A stretch of DNA of 64,000 nt from Parabacteroides sp900760525 (GCF_049860805.1 NZ_CP187555.1:4712001-4776000), one strand, 5' to 3'; shown: positions 17,097 to 26,764, numbered from the stretch's first letter. Notes: generated by a model from the sequence alone, not told the origin. A program made the numbers and translations.

Positions 17097-17654
17097 TTAT
17101 TGTTCCTCCATTCCTTTTAATACAACAAACAGTTTCTTTCGTATGCGATGCAATTTCACTTTTATATTAGAAGCAGTCAATCCGGTGATCGTTGCCACTT
17201 CGTCGATCGTCTTTTCTTTCATGTAAAAGAGCAGGATGATCGCCCGCTCGTCGGGTGGCAATTGGGCGAGGGCGGCATCGAGCATCTGTATTTGGTCGGA
17301 GCTGTCTGTCCTGCCAAGCGCTTCGGCCACTTCTTGTTCCGATACATTATTAATAACCGATTCCTCGATCGCCAGAAACTCGTGTTTCTTTTTCCGGGTC
17401 TCCGAGATAGCTGTGTTGTAGGCGATCCGGTAGATCCAGGTGGAGAAACTGCATTCTCCTTTGAACGAAGAGAGATTTTTAAACACCTTCATAAACACAT
17501 CCTGCGCCAGTTCTTCCGCATCTTCCCGGTTTCTGACCACCTTTAAGATTAACGAATGAACAGGACGGCCGTATTTATCCAGAAGGCAGGCGAAGCATGC
17601 CGTATCTCCCGCTTGTATCCTTTGTATATAATATGTATCGGTATACAACTCCAT
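17097..17654 (-). CDS. ECF-type RNA polymerase sigma factor
   Basis: A 185-residue sigma-70 family protein with region 2 (LILKVVRNREDAEELAQDVFMKVFKNL, then FSTWIYRIAYNTA) and region 4 (LPPDERAIILLFYMKEKTIDEVATITGL, then ASNIKVKLHRIRKKL). Regions 1.1 and 3 are absent, as expected for an ECF factor. It heads a two-gene operon with the small membrane protein. No SusC/FecR partner is nearby, so it looks like a stress or housekeeping ECF factor and not one tied to glycan uptake. Confidence 0.9.
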   Translation of the reverse strand: MELYTDTYYIQRIQAGDTACFACLLDKYGRPVHSLILKVVRNREDAEELAQDVFMKVFKNLSSFKGECSFSTWIYRIAYNTAISETRKKKHEFLAIEESVINNVSEQEVAEALGRTDSSDQIQMLDAALAQLPPDERAIILLFYMKEKTIDEVATITGLTASNIKVKLHRIRKKLFVVLKGMEEQ

Positions 17655-17801
17655 CGTATTATAATGGACGCAAGCCGGGTGAATAGGTTACAACTTGCAT
17701 CAATAAAAAAAATATTTTTTTCTTTCCTCCCTGTAACCTTTCGGAAAGAGATGCGTCAAAAGTAGCAAAGAAATTAATGAATCATTTAAAAAAGTACAGT
17801 T

Positions 17802-18236
17802 ATGATGGATTTTATTGTTGTTCCGTTGACTACCGGAATTGTATTTGCAGCTATTTACGGTTTGTTTGAATTGTTCGTTCGCCGGAAAGAACGGTTGGCG
17901 ATCATCGAGAAGATCGGGGATAAACTGGATGCTTCCGCATTCGAAGGAAAATTGGGATTGCCGAGTTATAGGGGAAACCGTATTTCTTTCAGCTCTTTGA
18001 AAGCTGGTTGCTTGTTGACAGGTATTGGGTTGGGATTGCTGGTCGGTTTTATCATTACCACTTCTGTCGGCATGGATAATATGATAGGCGTCACGAATGA
18101 CGGTTGGCGTTCATGGTATCATAGTGATGTATCAGGGACTGTTTATGGCGCGTCAGTCCTTCTTTTTGGAGGTATCGGGTTATTGGTTTCCTTTATTATC
18201 GAAATGATAGTGGAAAAGAAGAGCAAGAAAGAATGA
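17802..18236 (+). CDS. DUF6249-type inner-membrane protein
   Basis: A 144-residue protein with three hydrophobic segments: residues 3-25 (FIVVPLTTGIVFAAIYGLFELF), about 68-90 and about 112-136. After the first comes RRKERLAIIEKIGDKLDASAF, the pattern typical of DUF6249 proteins, which often sit next to ECF sigma genes in Bacteroidetes. It is divergent from the ECF operon across 147 bp and may be a target of it; this is inference. No enzymatic motif is visible. Confidence 0.65.
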   Translation: MMDFIVVPLTTGIVFAAIYGLFELFVRRKERLAIIEKIGDKLDASAFEGKLGLPSYRGNRISFSSLKAGCLLTGIGLGLLVGFIITTSVGMDNMIGVTNDGWRSWYHSDVSGTVYGASVLLFGGIGLLVSFIIEMIVEKKSKKE

Positions 18237-18257
18237 TTTCTCTTTAATTCTTTATAA

Positions 18258-18306
18258 GGCACGGAGTTCACAGAAAGAAAATAAACTTATCCATGAATTC
18301 CGTGCC
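18258..18306. terminator. Probable terminator between convergent genes
   Basis: GGCACGGAGTTCA (18258-18270) pairs with TGAATTCCGTGCC (18294-18306) with one mismatch, between the DUF6249-type gene and the GH106-like gene. The T-run is weak. Confidence 0.55.
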
Positions 18307-18313
18307 TGATTAT

Positions 18314-20740
18314 TTATTCCCGGATCACGCCCCAACTAAGATTTACGGGGCCTAACAGTCCTGCTGGTTGTAACGGCGAATCTTTTCGGTAGTAATACCA
18401 GATCGAAAAGGTTTTTCTTCCTGTCGAAGGACGTGGTCGGTTTTGGATGAACCACTCCGGATAAGCCTTCATGGCACGTCCTAATTTCTCTCCCCGGTCT
18501 TGTCCCCATTCGAAGTCGGCAGGATATTGTTCATCCCCGATCAGGCGGTTCGCCCAGTTGTTGGTGACTGCGATTTCTATTTCATTCTCTCCCGTTTTTA
18601 ACCAGGGCGTAATATCAGCCTGGTAAGGAGGATACCACAAGACGCCGGCATCCTTGCCATTGATCGTTAGTTCGGCGATATCGTTCAGTTCACCTAAATC
18701 CAAAGACACTCGTTTTCCCTTACCTAAAGCTGTTTCATCCAGCAAGACCGTTTTCTTGTACGTTGCTGTCCCTGCAAAATACCGGATAGCGGTGTCTGCA
18801 AGCAGGCTGAAGTCCGATAAGGTTGAAAACTCCCGCTGGAAAGGCTCTCCTAATTTGGGAACGAAAGAAATTTGCCAGGGACCTTTTATTTCCTGTGAAG
18901 CCTCTTCGTTTATTTGCACGGCAGGTTGTATCAGTGCCGTGTAGCCATTCTCTTTCTTCTCGGGGAGGACGAGGAAAAGGGATTCGTCTGCATTCAGTTT
19001 CAAGTTGACGAAGATAGAGTCGGATGTTTGCTTCCAATCGGCTGCCCGGCAGATAAGGCCTTTGTTCGGTAGCCATAATTCCGGCATTCTATCTTTCATG
19101 GCGAATGCAAAAGTACGGGTTTGCACGGAGTCTGACGGGTTGATGATAAAATATAAATCGGCATCGCTGGTTTTCCGGTGCAATACTGTTTCGTCGGTGG
19201 ATATGAATGTCCCTTGTTGCAATAGCATCTGGCAGCGGGCGAGATAAGTGAAGAATGCCCTTCCCGGTTTGATCCAGGTCTGATGCCGTCCGAAATGCGT
19301 TCCCCACCAACCCATCCCCATGCCCGGTTGATATGAGTCGTTAAAAGGCTGATGCACCCAATGATGCAGGAAAAGCTGATTGGCCCCGGAGGCAAAACTG
19401 CCGTCGGCGGTATGTTTCAGAAAAGCCGGATCTTCCGTGTACTGGCTGATCTCGGGACGTCCGGTAAAGGCTTCGGCGGCAACGATCTTCTTTCCGTATA
19501 CCCGTGCTGCTTTGGGGATCGTATTCCAGATAGCCCCTTTGCCGCCTGTCCAGAACTCGCCCATCGGGACGTCGGGGATAGCTACTGATTCGAATGAGTT
19601 GAACGGACCGGAATAAGGTTCCCAATAGAAAAGCAGCCCGGCTTCGTTTATCATTTGTTTGGCTATTTTCCAACCGTTGTCGATATAGAGGCGGCTGACG
19701 ACTTCTTTGTAATCCTCCGTAAACAGTTTTACGTCGTCACGCTCTCCTGCATAATTCCGCAACGCAATCCAGGGAAGCGGATCATATCCTTTCAAACGGA
19801 TGAAATCGTTTCGGAAGCCGGGAGTCCAATCCTGATTGCCTGCTTCATAACTATCGATCAGGATATGTGTGAATGAATCGCCGATATACTCCTTCAGATG
19901 CTCTTTCAGCGGGTCCAATACCGACCGCCAATGATAGGCCATCTGTTCACGGCTCATCTTGTCGGCTTCCAAAGCATGTCCGATCAGATCGTCCGGTAAC
20001 GGATGCGGGTTGGACATCGTTGGCGCATGCCCGATCCGGTAGACTGTCCAACGCCCGGCGGGAGCCTGCCATCGAAGTATTCCTGCCGTATCCATCGCTT
20101 CCGATAGATTTATTATTTCATACGGTTTCACATCCGTCTTTTCGGGAACGGCCATGACCGCGACATCCCGGTAGAAAGTTGCTTGCCGGTGCGTGCTTCC
20201 CCATCCTTTATAGACCGGTAGTTCCGGTTTCGGAAGAACCGTTTCGATGAGGCGGCTACCTTGCAGGTTTGTCCGGCTGGAAACAATCTGCTGCATACCT
20301 CTTTCTTCCGTGATCCAAGGACCGCCTGAAGTGGAATAGCCGGGTGTACTCTGCAAGCCCAGTTTCAGGCCTAACCGTTTTGCTTCGGAAGCTGCAAACC
20401 GGAGGGCGTCCCAATAAGCCTCGCTTCGGAAAGTCTGTTCGGGCCAGGGGTTATTCTCTGTCGGAGCATGCGATTCCTGTACCGCTGAAGCAAGGTTGAA
20501 TATTGTCGCTCCACCGATTCCGGCTTCTTTCATCGCTTCGAGATCTTTCGTGATCCCTTCTTTAGAGAAATTACTGCCCATCCAATGCCACCAGACATAG
20601 GGCTTATAGCAATCTGCCGGTTGCTTGAATTGTTCGGCTAGCGTGCGGAGCGGTTCGGACGTGCCGGTCTCCGGTTGTTTATCCGGCATACAAGCGGCGA
20701 ACAGGCATATAAGCGGGAGGATGAAGATTGCCTTTTTCAT
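18314..20740 (-). CDS. GH106-like glycoside hydrolase lipoprotein (alpha-L-rhamnosidase type)
   Basis: The product of 809 residues from ATG 20740 begins MKKAIFILPLICLFAAC, a lipoprotein signal with the lipid-accepting Cys after LFAA. The next part, YKPYVWWHWMGSNFSKEGI followed by DLEAMKEAGIGGATIFN, is the hallmark N terminus of Glyco_hydro_106 proteins, whose known members remove alpha-L-rhamnose. A C-terminal beta-sandwich sugar-binding-like domain (LNDIAELTINGKDAGVLW, then PYQADITPWLKTGENEIEIAV) is typical of the family. An upstream in-frame start at 20842 would bury the signal peptide and is rejected. It stands alone, not in a SusCD locus, so the substrate is uncertain; rhamnose specificity is by family only. 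Confidence 0.75.
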   Translation of the reverse strand: MKKAIFILPLICLFAACMPDKQPETGTSEPLRTLAEQFKQPADCYKPYVWWHWMGSNFSKEGITKDLEAMKEAGIGGATIFNLASAVQESHAPTENNPWPEQTFRSEAYWDALRFAASEAKRLGLKLGLQSTPGYSTSGGPWITEERGMQQIVSSRTNLQGSRLIETVLPKPELPVYKGWGSTHRQATFYRDVAVMAVPEKTDVKPYEIINLSEAMDTAGILRWQAPAGRWTVYRIGHAPTMSNPHPLPDDLIGHALEADKMSREQMAYHWRSVLDPLKEHLKEYIGDSFTHILIDSYEAGNQDWTPGFRNDFIRLKGYDPLPWIALRNYAGERDDVKLFTEDYKEVVSRLYIDNGWKIAKQMINEAGLLFYWEPYSGPFNSFESVAIPDVPMGEFWTGGKGAIWNTIPKAARVYGKKIVAAEAFTGRPEISQYTEDPAFLKHTADGSFASGANQLFLHHWVHQPFNDSYQPGMGMGWWGTHFGRHQTWIKPGRAFFTYLARCQMLLQQGTFISTDETVLHRKTSDADLYFIINPSDSVQTRTFAFAMKDRMPELWLPNKGLICRAADWKQTSDSIFVNLKLNADESLFLVLPEKKENGYTALIQPAVQINEEASQEIKGPWQISFVPKLGEPFQREFSTLSDFSLLADTAIRYFAGTATYKKTVLLDETALGKGKRVSLDLGELNDIAELTINGKDAGVLWYPPYQADITPWLKTGENEIEIAVTNNWANRLIGDEQYPADFEWGQDRGEKLGRAMKAYPEWFIQNRPRPSTGRKTFSIWYYYRKDSPLQPAGLLGPVNLSWGVIRE

Positions 20741-20855
20741 TTTGCTTTTATTAGGCTTGTAAATTGTGTTCATGATATTCGATATGGATCTCTTTATTAA
20801 AAAGACCGGTATAAAGATAGGAAAGGAACAGGAACTTACCAATAAAGGACTGGCA

Positions 20856-20893
20856 AAAATAATCCCCGACGGTAACAGCTACCGCCGGGGATT
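20856..20893 (-). terminator. Terminator of the nitronate monooxygenase gene
   Basis: On the minus strand AATCCCCGGCGGTA pairs with the arm at 20861-20874 with one mismatch and is followed by a T-run. Confidence 0.8.
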
Positions 20894-20917
20894 GGTATTT
20901 TCAGGAATCTAAAAAGA

Positions 20918-21985
20918 TTATTCTTTAGATTTCCACTCGTTGATCAGCTCGCTGATTGTTTCCTTCACCGACATGATACGGGTAGTCCGCCAAGCATTAC
21001 TTCCGGCGAAAGCGTAACCGTTCTCAAAGTTTCCTTTGAAAGCGTTATACAAGGCAGTTACGATGCAATAAGGGCTTCGTGAGATGTCGCAAGTCTTGAT
21101 GCAATTGAAGGGACAAGCCTTTGGCTGCTTCAATCCTTCTTTCACTTTCTGCAAGAAATTGCAGTGGATGGCTCGTCCCGGCATACCGACAGGACTTTTG
21201 ATGATCTCGATGTCCTTTTCTTCCGCTTTGATGTAGCTCTCTTTGAAAGCATCTGAGGCGTCGCACTCGGTAGTGGTGACGAAACGGGTTCCTAATTGAA
21301 CGCCTGATGCTCCAAGGTCCATCACGCGTTTGATATCTTCACCCGTGTAAATGCCTCCTGCTGCAATTACCGGGATTTTCTTGTTATATTTCTGTTCAAA
21401 GTGGGAAACTTCTTCCACTACCTGGGGCAGCAGTTCTTCCAGTGAGAAATGTTCGTCTTCCAGCTGGTTCTCCTTATATCCTAAGTGACCGCCTGCTTTC
21501 GGGCCTTCCAGTACGACTGCATCCGGAAGATAGTCGTAATTGTTTTTCCACTTTTCGCAGATGATCTTTGCGGCACGTGCGCTCGATACGATAGGAACCA
21601 ACTTTGTTACACTGTCTTTCTTAAGGAAAGACGGCAGGTCCAAAGGAAGTCCGGCGCCGCTGAAGATGATGTCTACTTTTTCTGCGATACTGGTTTTCAC
21701 CAATTCGGCAAAGTCTGAAAGAGCGACCATCACGTTCACACCGATAATGCCTTTAGCCTTTTCACGGGCTTTCCGGATCTCGGCTGCGAGGCCCAGATTG
21801 CCGGCTTCGGTGTAGTTGGGAGAAAGTTTTTTATATAAGAGACCGAGACCGGCGGCGGAGATAACGCCAATCCCACCTTCATTTGCAACGGCTGAGGCTA
21901 AGCCGGATAGAGAGATTCCTACGCCCATTCCACCTTGGATGATTGGAATGCGGGCTTTCAGATCTCCGATTGTTAATGTCTTCAT
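20918..21985 (-). CDS. Nitronate monooxygenase / 2-nitropropane dioxygenase-type FMN enzyme
   Basis: A 355-residue TIM-barrel flavoprotein of the NMO/FabK-like family. It starts MKTLTIGDLKARIPIIQGGMGVG, the usual N terminus, and has EGPKAGGHLG and VIAAGGIYTGEDIKRVMDLGASGVQLGTRF, the phosphate-binding glycine motifs for FMN (given in part). ATG 21985 is chosen; a start at 22093 would add a spurious hydrophobic leader. A C-terminal Cys cluster, CPFNCIKTCDISRSPYC, is unusual for plain nitronate monooxygenases and could bind metal or form disulfides. Substrate unknown; a FabK-like enoyl-ACP reductase role is an alternative. Confidence 0.8.
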   Translation of the reverse strand: MKTLTIGDLKARIPIIQGGMGVGISLSGLASAVANEGGIGVISAAGLGLLYKKLSPNYTEAGNLGLAAEIRKAREKAKGIIGVNVMVALSDFAELVKTSIAEKVDIIFSGAGLPLDLPSFLKKDSVTKLVPIVSSARAAKIICEKWKNNYDYLPDAVVLEGPKAGGHLGYKENQLEDEHFSLEELLPQVVEEVSHFEQKYNKKIPVIAAGGIYTGEDIKRVMDLGASGVQLGTRFVTTTECDASDAFKESYIKAEEKDIEIIKSPVGMPGRAIHCNFLQKVKEGLKQPKACPFNCIKTCDISRSPYCIVTALYNAFKGNFENGYAFAGSNAWRTTRIMSVKETISELINEWKSKE

Positions 21986-22110
21986 GTAAGTAAAATATGT
22001 AAATAAAAATATATGTGGCAAAGGTAGCACAATAAACCAAAGAATGTGCAAAATCAACCAATATTGTTGCACAAATAAATAATAATTGTGCATTGATGTC
22101 TGTGGAAATA

Positions 22111-22136
22111 AAAAAAGGCAGAATTTATCTGCCTTT
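22111..22136 (-). terminator. Terminator of pstS
   Basis: AAAGGCAGA (22114-22122) and TCTGCCTTT (22128-22136) form a perfect 9-bp stem, with a T-run on the minus strand just after the pstS stop. Confidence 0.8.
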
Positions 22137-22156
22137 ACATGGATTCGTTATTTAAC

Positions 22157-22975
22157 TTATTTGACAGGGATATAGCCTACCTGTTTCACTGTTGCCTGTC
22201 CTTCTGCCGATAAGATATAGTCGATGAAGGGTTTCACTTTGCCTTCATTTTTTGTATCGTAATAGTAGAATAGCGGACGAACGATCGGGTACGCCTTGCT
22301 TTTTGCATTCTCAAAGGAAGGTTCGGTGAATGTTTTGCCTGCATCGTAAGAAACATGTACCGGTTTCACCTCCTTATTGATGTAAGCCAGACCGACGTAG
22401 CCGATTGCACCTTTCGTCTGGCTGACAGACTGGATGATGGCTCCTGTTGCGGGCATACTGAGGATGCCGTTCATATAGTTTTTGTTCTTCAGGACGCTTT
22501 CCTTAAAGAACTCGTATGTCCCGGAAGAAGTTTCGCGCGAATAGGCTACGATCTTCATGTCGGCGCCACCCACTTCTTTCCAGTTCTTGATCTTTCCGGT
22601 GAAAATACCTTCCAACTGTTCACGCGTCAGGTTGGATACTTTGTTGGACGGGTGTACGACTACCGCCAGCGCGTCGTAAGCGATCACCACTTCTTTCGTA
22701 CTTTTCTTGGCTTCCTGCAATTTGACTTTCTCATCGAATTTCATCTTACGGGAAGACATGGCGATATCGGTTGTCCCTTCCATCAGGGCTGAAATACCGA
22801 CACCGGAACCGCCTCCTGTCACTGTTATTTTAGCACCTTTATTTTTGTTGATGAAGTTTTCGGCTTCTGTCTGGCTCAGGGGAAGGCAAGTGTCACTTCC
22901 TTTGATTTTCTGGGCAAATACATTCGATACAAACATACAGGCGGCTACAGCAGCCATAACAATTGTCTTTTTCAT
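22157..22975 (-). CDS. pstS: Periplasmic phosphate-binding protein PstS
   Basis: The 272-residue substrate-binding protein of the PstS type captures phosphate in the periplasm. It has a signal peptide (MKKTIVMAAVAACMFVSNVFAQ) and phosphate-site segments GGGSGVGISALMEGTTDIAMSSR (abridged as residue span 46-68) and SRETSSGTYEFFKE. ATG 22975 is chosen over a start 18 codons earlier because it gives a clean signal peptide. The transporter genes pstCAB are not in the window. The next gene upstream on the same strand encodes a phosphate-selective-type porin, which supports joint phosphate uptake. Confidence 0.88.
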   Translation of the reverse strand: MKKTIVMAAVAACMFVSNVFAQKIKGSDTCLPLSQTEAENFINKNKGAKITVTGGGSGVGISALMEGTTDIAMSSRKMKFDEKVKLQEAKKSTKEVVIAYDALAVVVHPSNKVSNLTREQLEGIFTGKIKNWKEVGGADMKIVAYSRETSSGTYEFFKESVLKNKNYMNGILSMPATGAIIQSVSQTKGAIGYVGLAYINKEVKPVHVSYDAGKTFTEPSFENAKSKAYPIVRPLFYYYDTKNEGKVKPFIDYILSAEGQATVKQVGYIPVK

Positions 22976-23056
22976 TACTCTATTTTGAATTAATTTTCTG
23001 TATGCAAAGTAAATACAGTGGTATTGCAAGAGTGTGAAACAGATGTTACGTTTGTA

Positions 23057-24352
23057 TTAAAACTTGTATTGCAGGCGCAAGGTGAACACGTCGTCTTTCC
23101 TGTCCTTTTCATATCCCTTTACGAAGTCGCTCTTTTCGTTGAAGTTGAATTCGTAATAGGCTTGCACGCGGATATGCTTGTTGAAACGGTACAAAGCGCC
23201 GATGCCGAAGGTACTTTGGGCGAGGTCTGTCTTGGAAGTCAGGCTATTTTCAACGCCGATTTCATTCCCTTTCAATTTGGTGTTCGGATCATAAGCGTCA
23301 TATTTCAGGACGGCGGAGAATGGTGTGGTTCCGATGTCATGGACCAGATAGAAAAAATAGCCGATAAAAGGACGTTTGAACAGGGAGTTTTCCGGTTCGT
23401 TTGCCGGACGTGTTCCAGTGTTGGGGCTTTTGCTGCTGGTGGCGATGCCCGGTTGTGTACCTAACAATCCCTCACCGCGCAGGGTTGTCGTTCCCCAGCT
23501 GTTTTGGAAGGAGAACTGAGCGTCTATGCCGATGTACTCGCGTTTCATATATGTGCCGGTTTCTCCTTTGTCGACTGCTATGAATTTTTTGCCCTGAAGT
23601 TCGTAGGCCGTGGTGGTCGGGTTGTAGACGCCGCCATTGTAGTAGGAGGCTCCTAATCCCCACTTTCCCCAGTTGCCTATTTTCTTTTCGGCTCCTAAGC
23701 GGCCGATGAAGTCTTTGCGGCTGTCGGTTTCGCGGTTGATGCTGTTACCGGCGAACAGTCCGGCATCGAGGCGGAGAAAACCGATCGGGCTTGTCTCTTT
23801 GGCGCGGAGTGTCAGCATGGCACCCAGATCGCGTTCGTCCGGGAAGAAGTATTGGATAATGGTAGCACGCTCGGGTGATTCCAGTCCACTGGTCGAGTAG
23901 CCGATTTCGTGGCCGAAAGGACGGTTGAAAACACCCGCCATCAACTGGCTGCGTTTAGTCCAGGGATCTTTTATGCCGATGTAAAGGTCACGGAAGCTGA
24001 CACCTTTGTCGTTGGCCTCGATCTGTACGGCGCCGGTTCCGATACCATCGTTATATTCGAATTTCAACCGTCCGCGGCGAATACCGAAACGGTTGAAACC
24101 TTTGTCTTCATGTTCGTTCTTGTCGCCTACTTTCAAGGTGGCGTCTTCCTGGCCATATTGGAATTGTCCCTGGATATAAGCGGATACTTTGAACTTGCTG
24201 AGTTTACGGACAATTTTATCCAGAGTCGTCGTCTCCTGCGAAAGCGAATCGACACGAGCATTCAGCTTTTCTATTTCCTGGGCTTCCTGTGCCTTCATCG
24301 CAAACGGAAGCAGCGCCAACAGACCAAGCGCAATAATCTTTCCTGATTTCAT
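23057..24352 (-). CDS. OprP/OprO-type outer-membrane porin
   Basis: A 431-residue outer-membrane beta-barrel protein. It has a signal peptide (MKSGKIIALGLLALLPFAMKAQ), then a coiled coil (QEIEKLNARVDSLSQETTTLDK) that in this family trimerises the porin, then alternating strands ending with the aromatic C terminus LRLQYKF. The segments GVFNRPFGHEIGYSTSGLESPER and FPDERDLGAML (abridged) are characteristic of phosphate-selective porin O/P. It lies 81 bp upstream of pstS on the same strand, so both are probably induced by phosphate starvation. No pho-box could be verified by eye. Confidence 0.85.
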   Translation of the reverse strand: MKSGKIIALGLLALLPFAMKAQEAQEIEKLNARVDSLSQETTTLDKIVRKLSKFKVSAYIQGQFQYGQEDATLKVGDKNEHEDKGFNRFGIRRGRLKFEYNDGIGTGAVQIEANDKGVSFRDLYIGIKDPWTKRSQLMAGVFNRPFGHEIGYSTSGLESPERATIIQYFFPDERDLGAMLTLRAKETSPIGFLRLDAGLFAGNSINRETDSRKDFIGRLGAEKKIGNWGKWGLGASYYNGGVYNPTTTAYELQGKKFIAVDKGETGTYMKREYIGIDAQFSFQNSWGTTTLRGEGLLGTQPGIATSSKSPNTGTRPANEPENSLFKRPFIGYFFYLVHDIGTTPFSAVLKYDAYDPNTKLKGNEIGVENSLTSKTDLAQSTFGIGALYRFNKHIRVQAYYEFNFNEKSDFVKGYEKDRKDDVFTLRLQYKF

Positions 24353-24436
24353 TCCTAACTTTTTGGACTCTATAATTTCGTTTGCAAAGGAACAAGAATG
24401 CTGTTTCGCATTTACGACATATGTGTTACATTTGTG

Positions 24437-26338
24437 TTACAAGTTACCGATGACATGGCGGGTGTTCTCAGCCCGCTTTTCAAGTTCCTTGATTGTTAAT
24501 GTTATAACTTTGCCTATCGGTTGATTGTTCCGGTAGGTCACGATACGCAGCCAGGTTGCATTTTTCGGAATACGGAGCGGCGCTTTATATTTCGGAGTGA
24601 AGCTATCGGGATCCGTATTATCGAATGTATAGTAAATATCGAGGTTGCCCGGTTCACTGTCCAGTCTGATCTCCAAAGCTCCGTCTTCGGTATAGTAGGG
24701 AGTGATGATTGCATTGTACATGCTGCGTGCATAGTTGACCTGTGCCCGGTCTGCCCGTACGAAATGTTGTTCGACACGCGGCCAGAACTTATCCCAATCC
24801 GTCTTGGACGGTCCGGTCCACAAGACTTCGGCAAGTGCCCATCCGCGCGGCCAGGTCATGTATTCGGCATGGTGGAAAGTGGGGACGGATTCAGCCCAGA
24901 GATTACCTTGTCCTCCTAATATCATCTCGGCCGGCACACTGTCGGGGACAGGGTTGAAACTGTAGGAATCTTTCAGGCGGCACATGGAGTAGGTGTCCGG
25001 TTCGACAGACGGCTCGCCTTGCCAGAGGTCGATATAGCAATGTTCGGCCGGTGTCATAATTACGTGATGACCGGCTTTTGCCGATTTGATTCCGCCTTCC
25101 ATCCCGCGCCAGCTCATAACGGTAGCATCGGGAGCCAGTCCGCCGTCGATAATCTCGTCCCAGCCGATCAGCTTTTTCCCTTTTTCTTTCAGTATGCTTT
25201 CCATACGGTGGATAAAGTAGCTTTGCAGTTCGTTTTCGTTCTTCAGGTTTTCTGCTTTCATACGGGCCTGGCAACGCGGGCATTTGTGCCAGAACCCTTT
25301 GAAACATTCGTCGCCTCCGATATGGACATATTCGTCGGGGAAAAGGGCTGCCACTTCCGTCAAGACTTTGTCCATGAACTCGAAAGTGATGTCTTTACCT
25401 ACACAAAGCGTATTTTCATCTTCTCCGTAGAACTTGTTGCCGACACCGACAGCCGCAGGTGCTTTCATACAAGCCAGATCGGGATAGGCAACGAGTGCAG
25501 CCAGGCTATGTCCCGGCACATCTATTTCAGGAATGACGCGTACGTAGCGTTCTGCTGCGTAGGCAAGCACTTCTTTCACGTCCTCCTGTGTGTAGAAACC
25601 TCCGTAACTCGCTTCCTCTCCCGGTTGTTGCGGTTCGCGCTGCCACCATTGCCCGACACGCGGAGCACGCCAGGCGCCAACTTCCGTCAGGCGTGGCAGA
25701 GATTTTATTTCCAGACGCCAGCCCTGATCGTCGGTCAGATGCCAGTGGAAGACATTCATTTTGTATTCTGCCAGTTCGTCGATGTATTTCTTCACTTCTT
25801 CTTTTGTGAACCAGTGGCGGCTGACGTCAAGCATAAGTCCTCGCCAGGCGAACTGCGGTTTGTCGGTGATGTCGGCGCATGGAATCGTCCAGTCGATATC
25901 TTTTTGTTCCCGGTTGCTTTTTATTTCGGGGGGAAGCATCTGCAGTAAAGTCTGTACTCCGTAGAAGATTCCGGCCGGTTGGTTGGCGGTGATGACGATA
26001 TCACCGTGTTTTACCTGCAAGCGATATCCTTCTGTTCCGAGATCAGCACTATCGGTCAGCTTAAACTCAATGTTGCCGTGTTTCTCAACCGGAACTTGAA
26101 AGCCTGTTGCGGGTGCGACCTTATTATTGAAGTAACGTGCGATTCCTATTAATTGAGGATTGGAAGCGTCGAGAGTGATAGCTGCCCGGCGAGTCAGTTT
26201 GAAGTGATCTGTTCCGACCGTCATTTCTTGGGGTTCAGGGATCAATGCAAGGGCGTGATTCGGAATGTTTTTGTGGGAACAAGAGCTAAATCCCAATATA
26301 AGACTTGCTGTAGCGAAGATAAATAGCAACTTTTTCAT
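24437..26338 (-). CDS. GH20 beta-N-acetylhexosaminidase lipoprotein
   Basis: The 633-residue product removes terminal beta-linked GlcNAc or GalNAc from glycans, such as host mucin or N-glycans. The lipoprotein signal is MKKLLFIFATASLILGFSSC with lipidated Cys20. The GH20b domain lies at about 30-160. The catalytic barrel (about 165-510) has FHWHLTDDQGWRLEI and the catalytic pair D343-E344 in HIGGDEC. The C-terminal part (YYTEDGALEIRLDSEPG, then TFDNTDPD) is a beta-sandwich (CHB_HEX_C-like). All catalytic residues are present. It stands alone and is probably on the outer surface or in the periplasm. Confidence 0.92.
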   Translation of the reverse strand: MKKLLFIFATASLILGFSSCSHKNIPNHALALIPEPQEMTVGTDHFKLTRRAAITLDASNPQLIGIARYFNNKVAPATGFQVPVEKHGNIEFKLTDSADLGTEGYRLQVKHGDIVITANQPAGIFYGVQTLLQMLPPEIKSNREQKDIDWTIPCADITDKPQFAWRGLMLDVSRHWFTKEEVKKYIDELAEYKMNVFHWHLTDDQGWRLEIKSLPRLTEVGAWRAPRVGQWWQREPQQPGEEASYGGFYTQEDVKEVLAYAAERYVRVIPEIDVPGHSLAALVAYPDLACMKAPAAVGVGNKFYGEDENTLCVGKDITFEFMDKVLTEVAALFPDEYVHIGGDECFKGFWHKCPRCQARMKAENLKNENELQSYFIHRMESILKEKGKKLIGWDEIIDGGLAPDATVMSWRGMEGGIKSAKAGHHVIMTPAEHCYIDLWQGEPSVEPDTYSMCRLKDSYSFNPVPDSVPAEMILGGQGNLWAESVPTFHHAEYMTWPRGWALAEVLWTGPSKTDWDKFWPRVEQHFVRADRAQVNYARSMYNAIITPYYTEDGALEIRLDSEPGNLDIYYTFDNTDPDSFTPKYKAPLRIPKNATWLRIVTYRNNQPIGKVITLTIKELEKRAENTRHVIGNL

Positions 26339-26383
26339 GAAGCAGTGTACTTGTTTATTGTTTAAGATGCGAAGATAGAGATT

Positions 26384-26764
26384 CTATTTCACAAAGCCAA
26401 TCCTTGGTCGGGGTTTATCGTTCGAGGCCTTTTTACTTTGCAACTCGGCAAGCGTTTGGTTTATCAGCTCCAACTGTATGCGTGTATCTTCGTTGATGTC
26501 GTTGTAATCGGTGAAAGCCTCTTCGATATATTCTTTGAGTTCTTTTACTTCCTGTTGGAGTAGGGTAAATTTGTCTATGGGTGGGCTTACTATAAGTTGT
26601 CTCATAGCAACAAAAGCACGAATGATACTTCGGTTGGTTTCAATTGCTAATTTAGAATTAAGCACACCACTTAGCATGGCAACTCCAAATTCAGTGAAAG
26701 CAAAAGGAGCATATTTAAAATTATAGCCTCTTCCTTTCTTCAAGGTCGCAAATTGCGACCTTGA
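26384..26764 (-). pseudogene. 3' part of an ORF6N-domain gene split by the IS110 element
   Basis: The reading frame SRSQFATLKKGRGYNFKY then YAPFAFTEFGVAMLSGVLNS continues an ORF6N domain whose first half lies at 28079-28262 on the other side of the IS. The C-terminal 55 residues (from VKELKEYIEEAF to RPRIGFVK) are almost the same as in the intact paralogue at 28298-28861. Upstream the frame runs into the IS end and a stop codon. It may still be translated from an internal TTG but lacks the N-terminal half. Confidence 0.8.
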
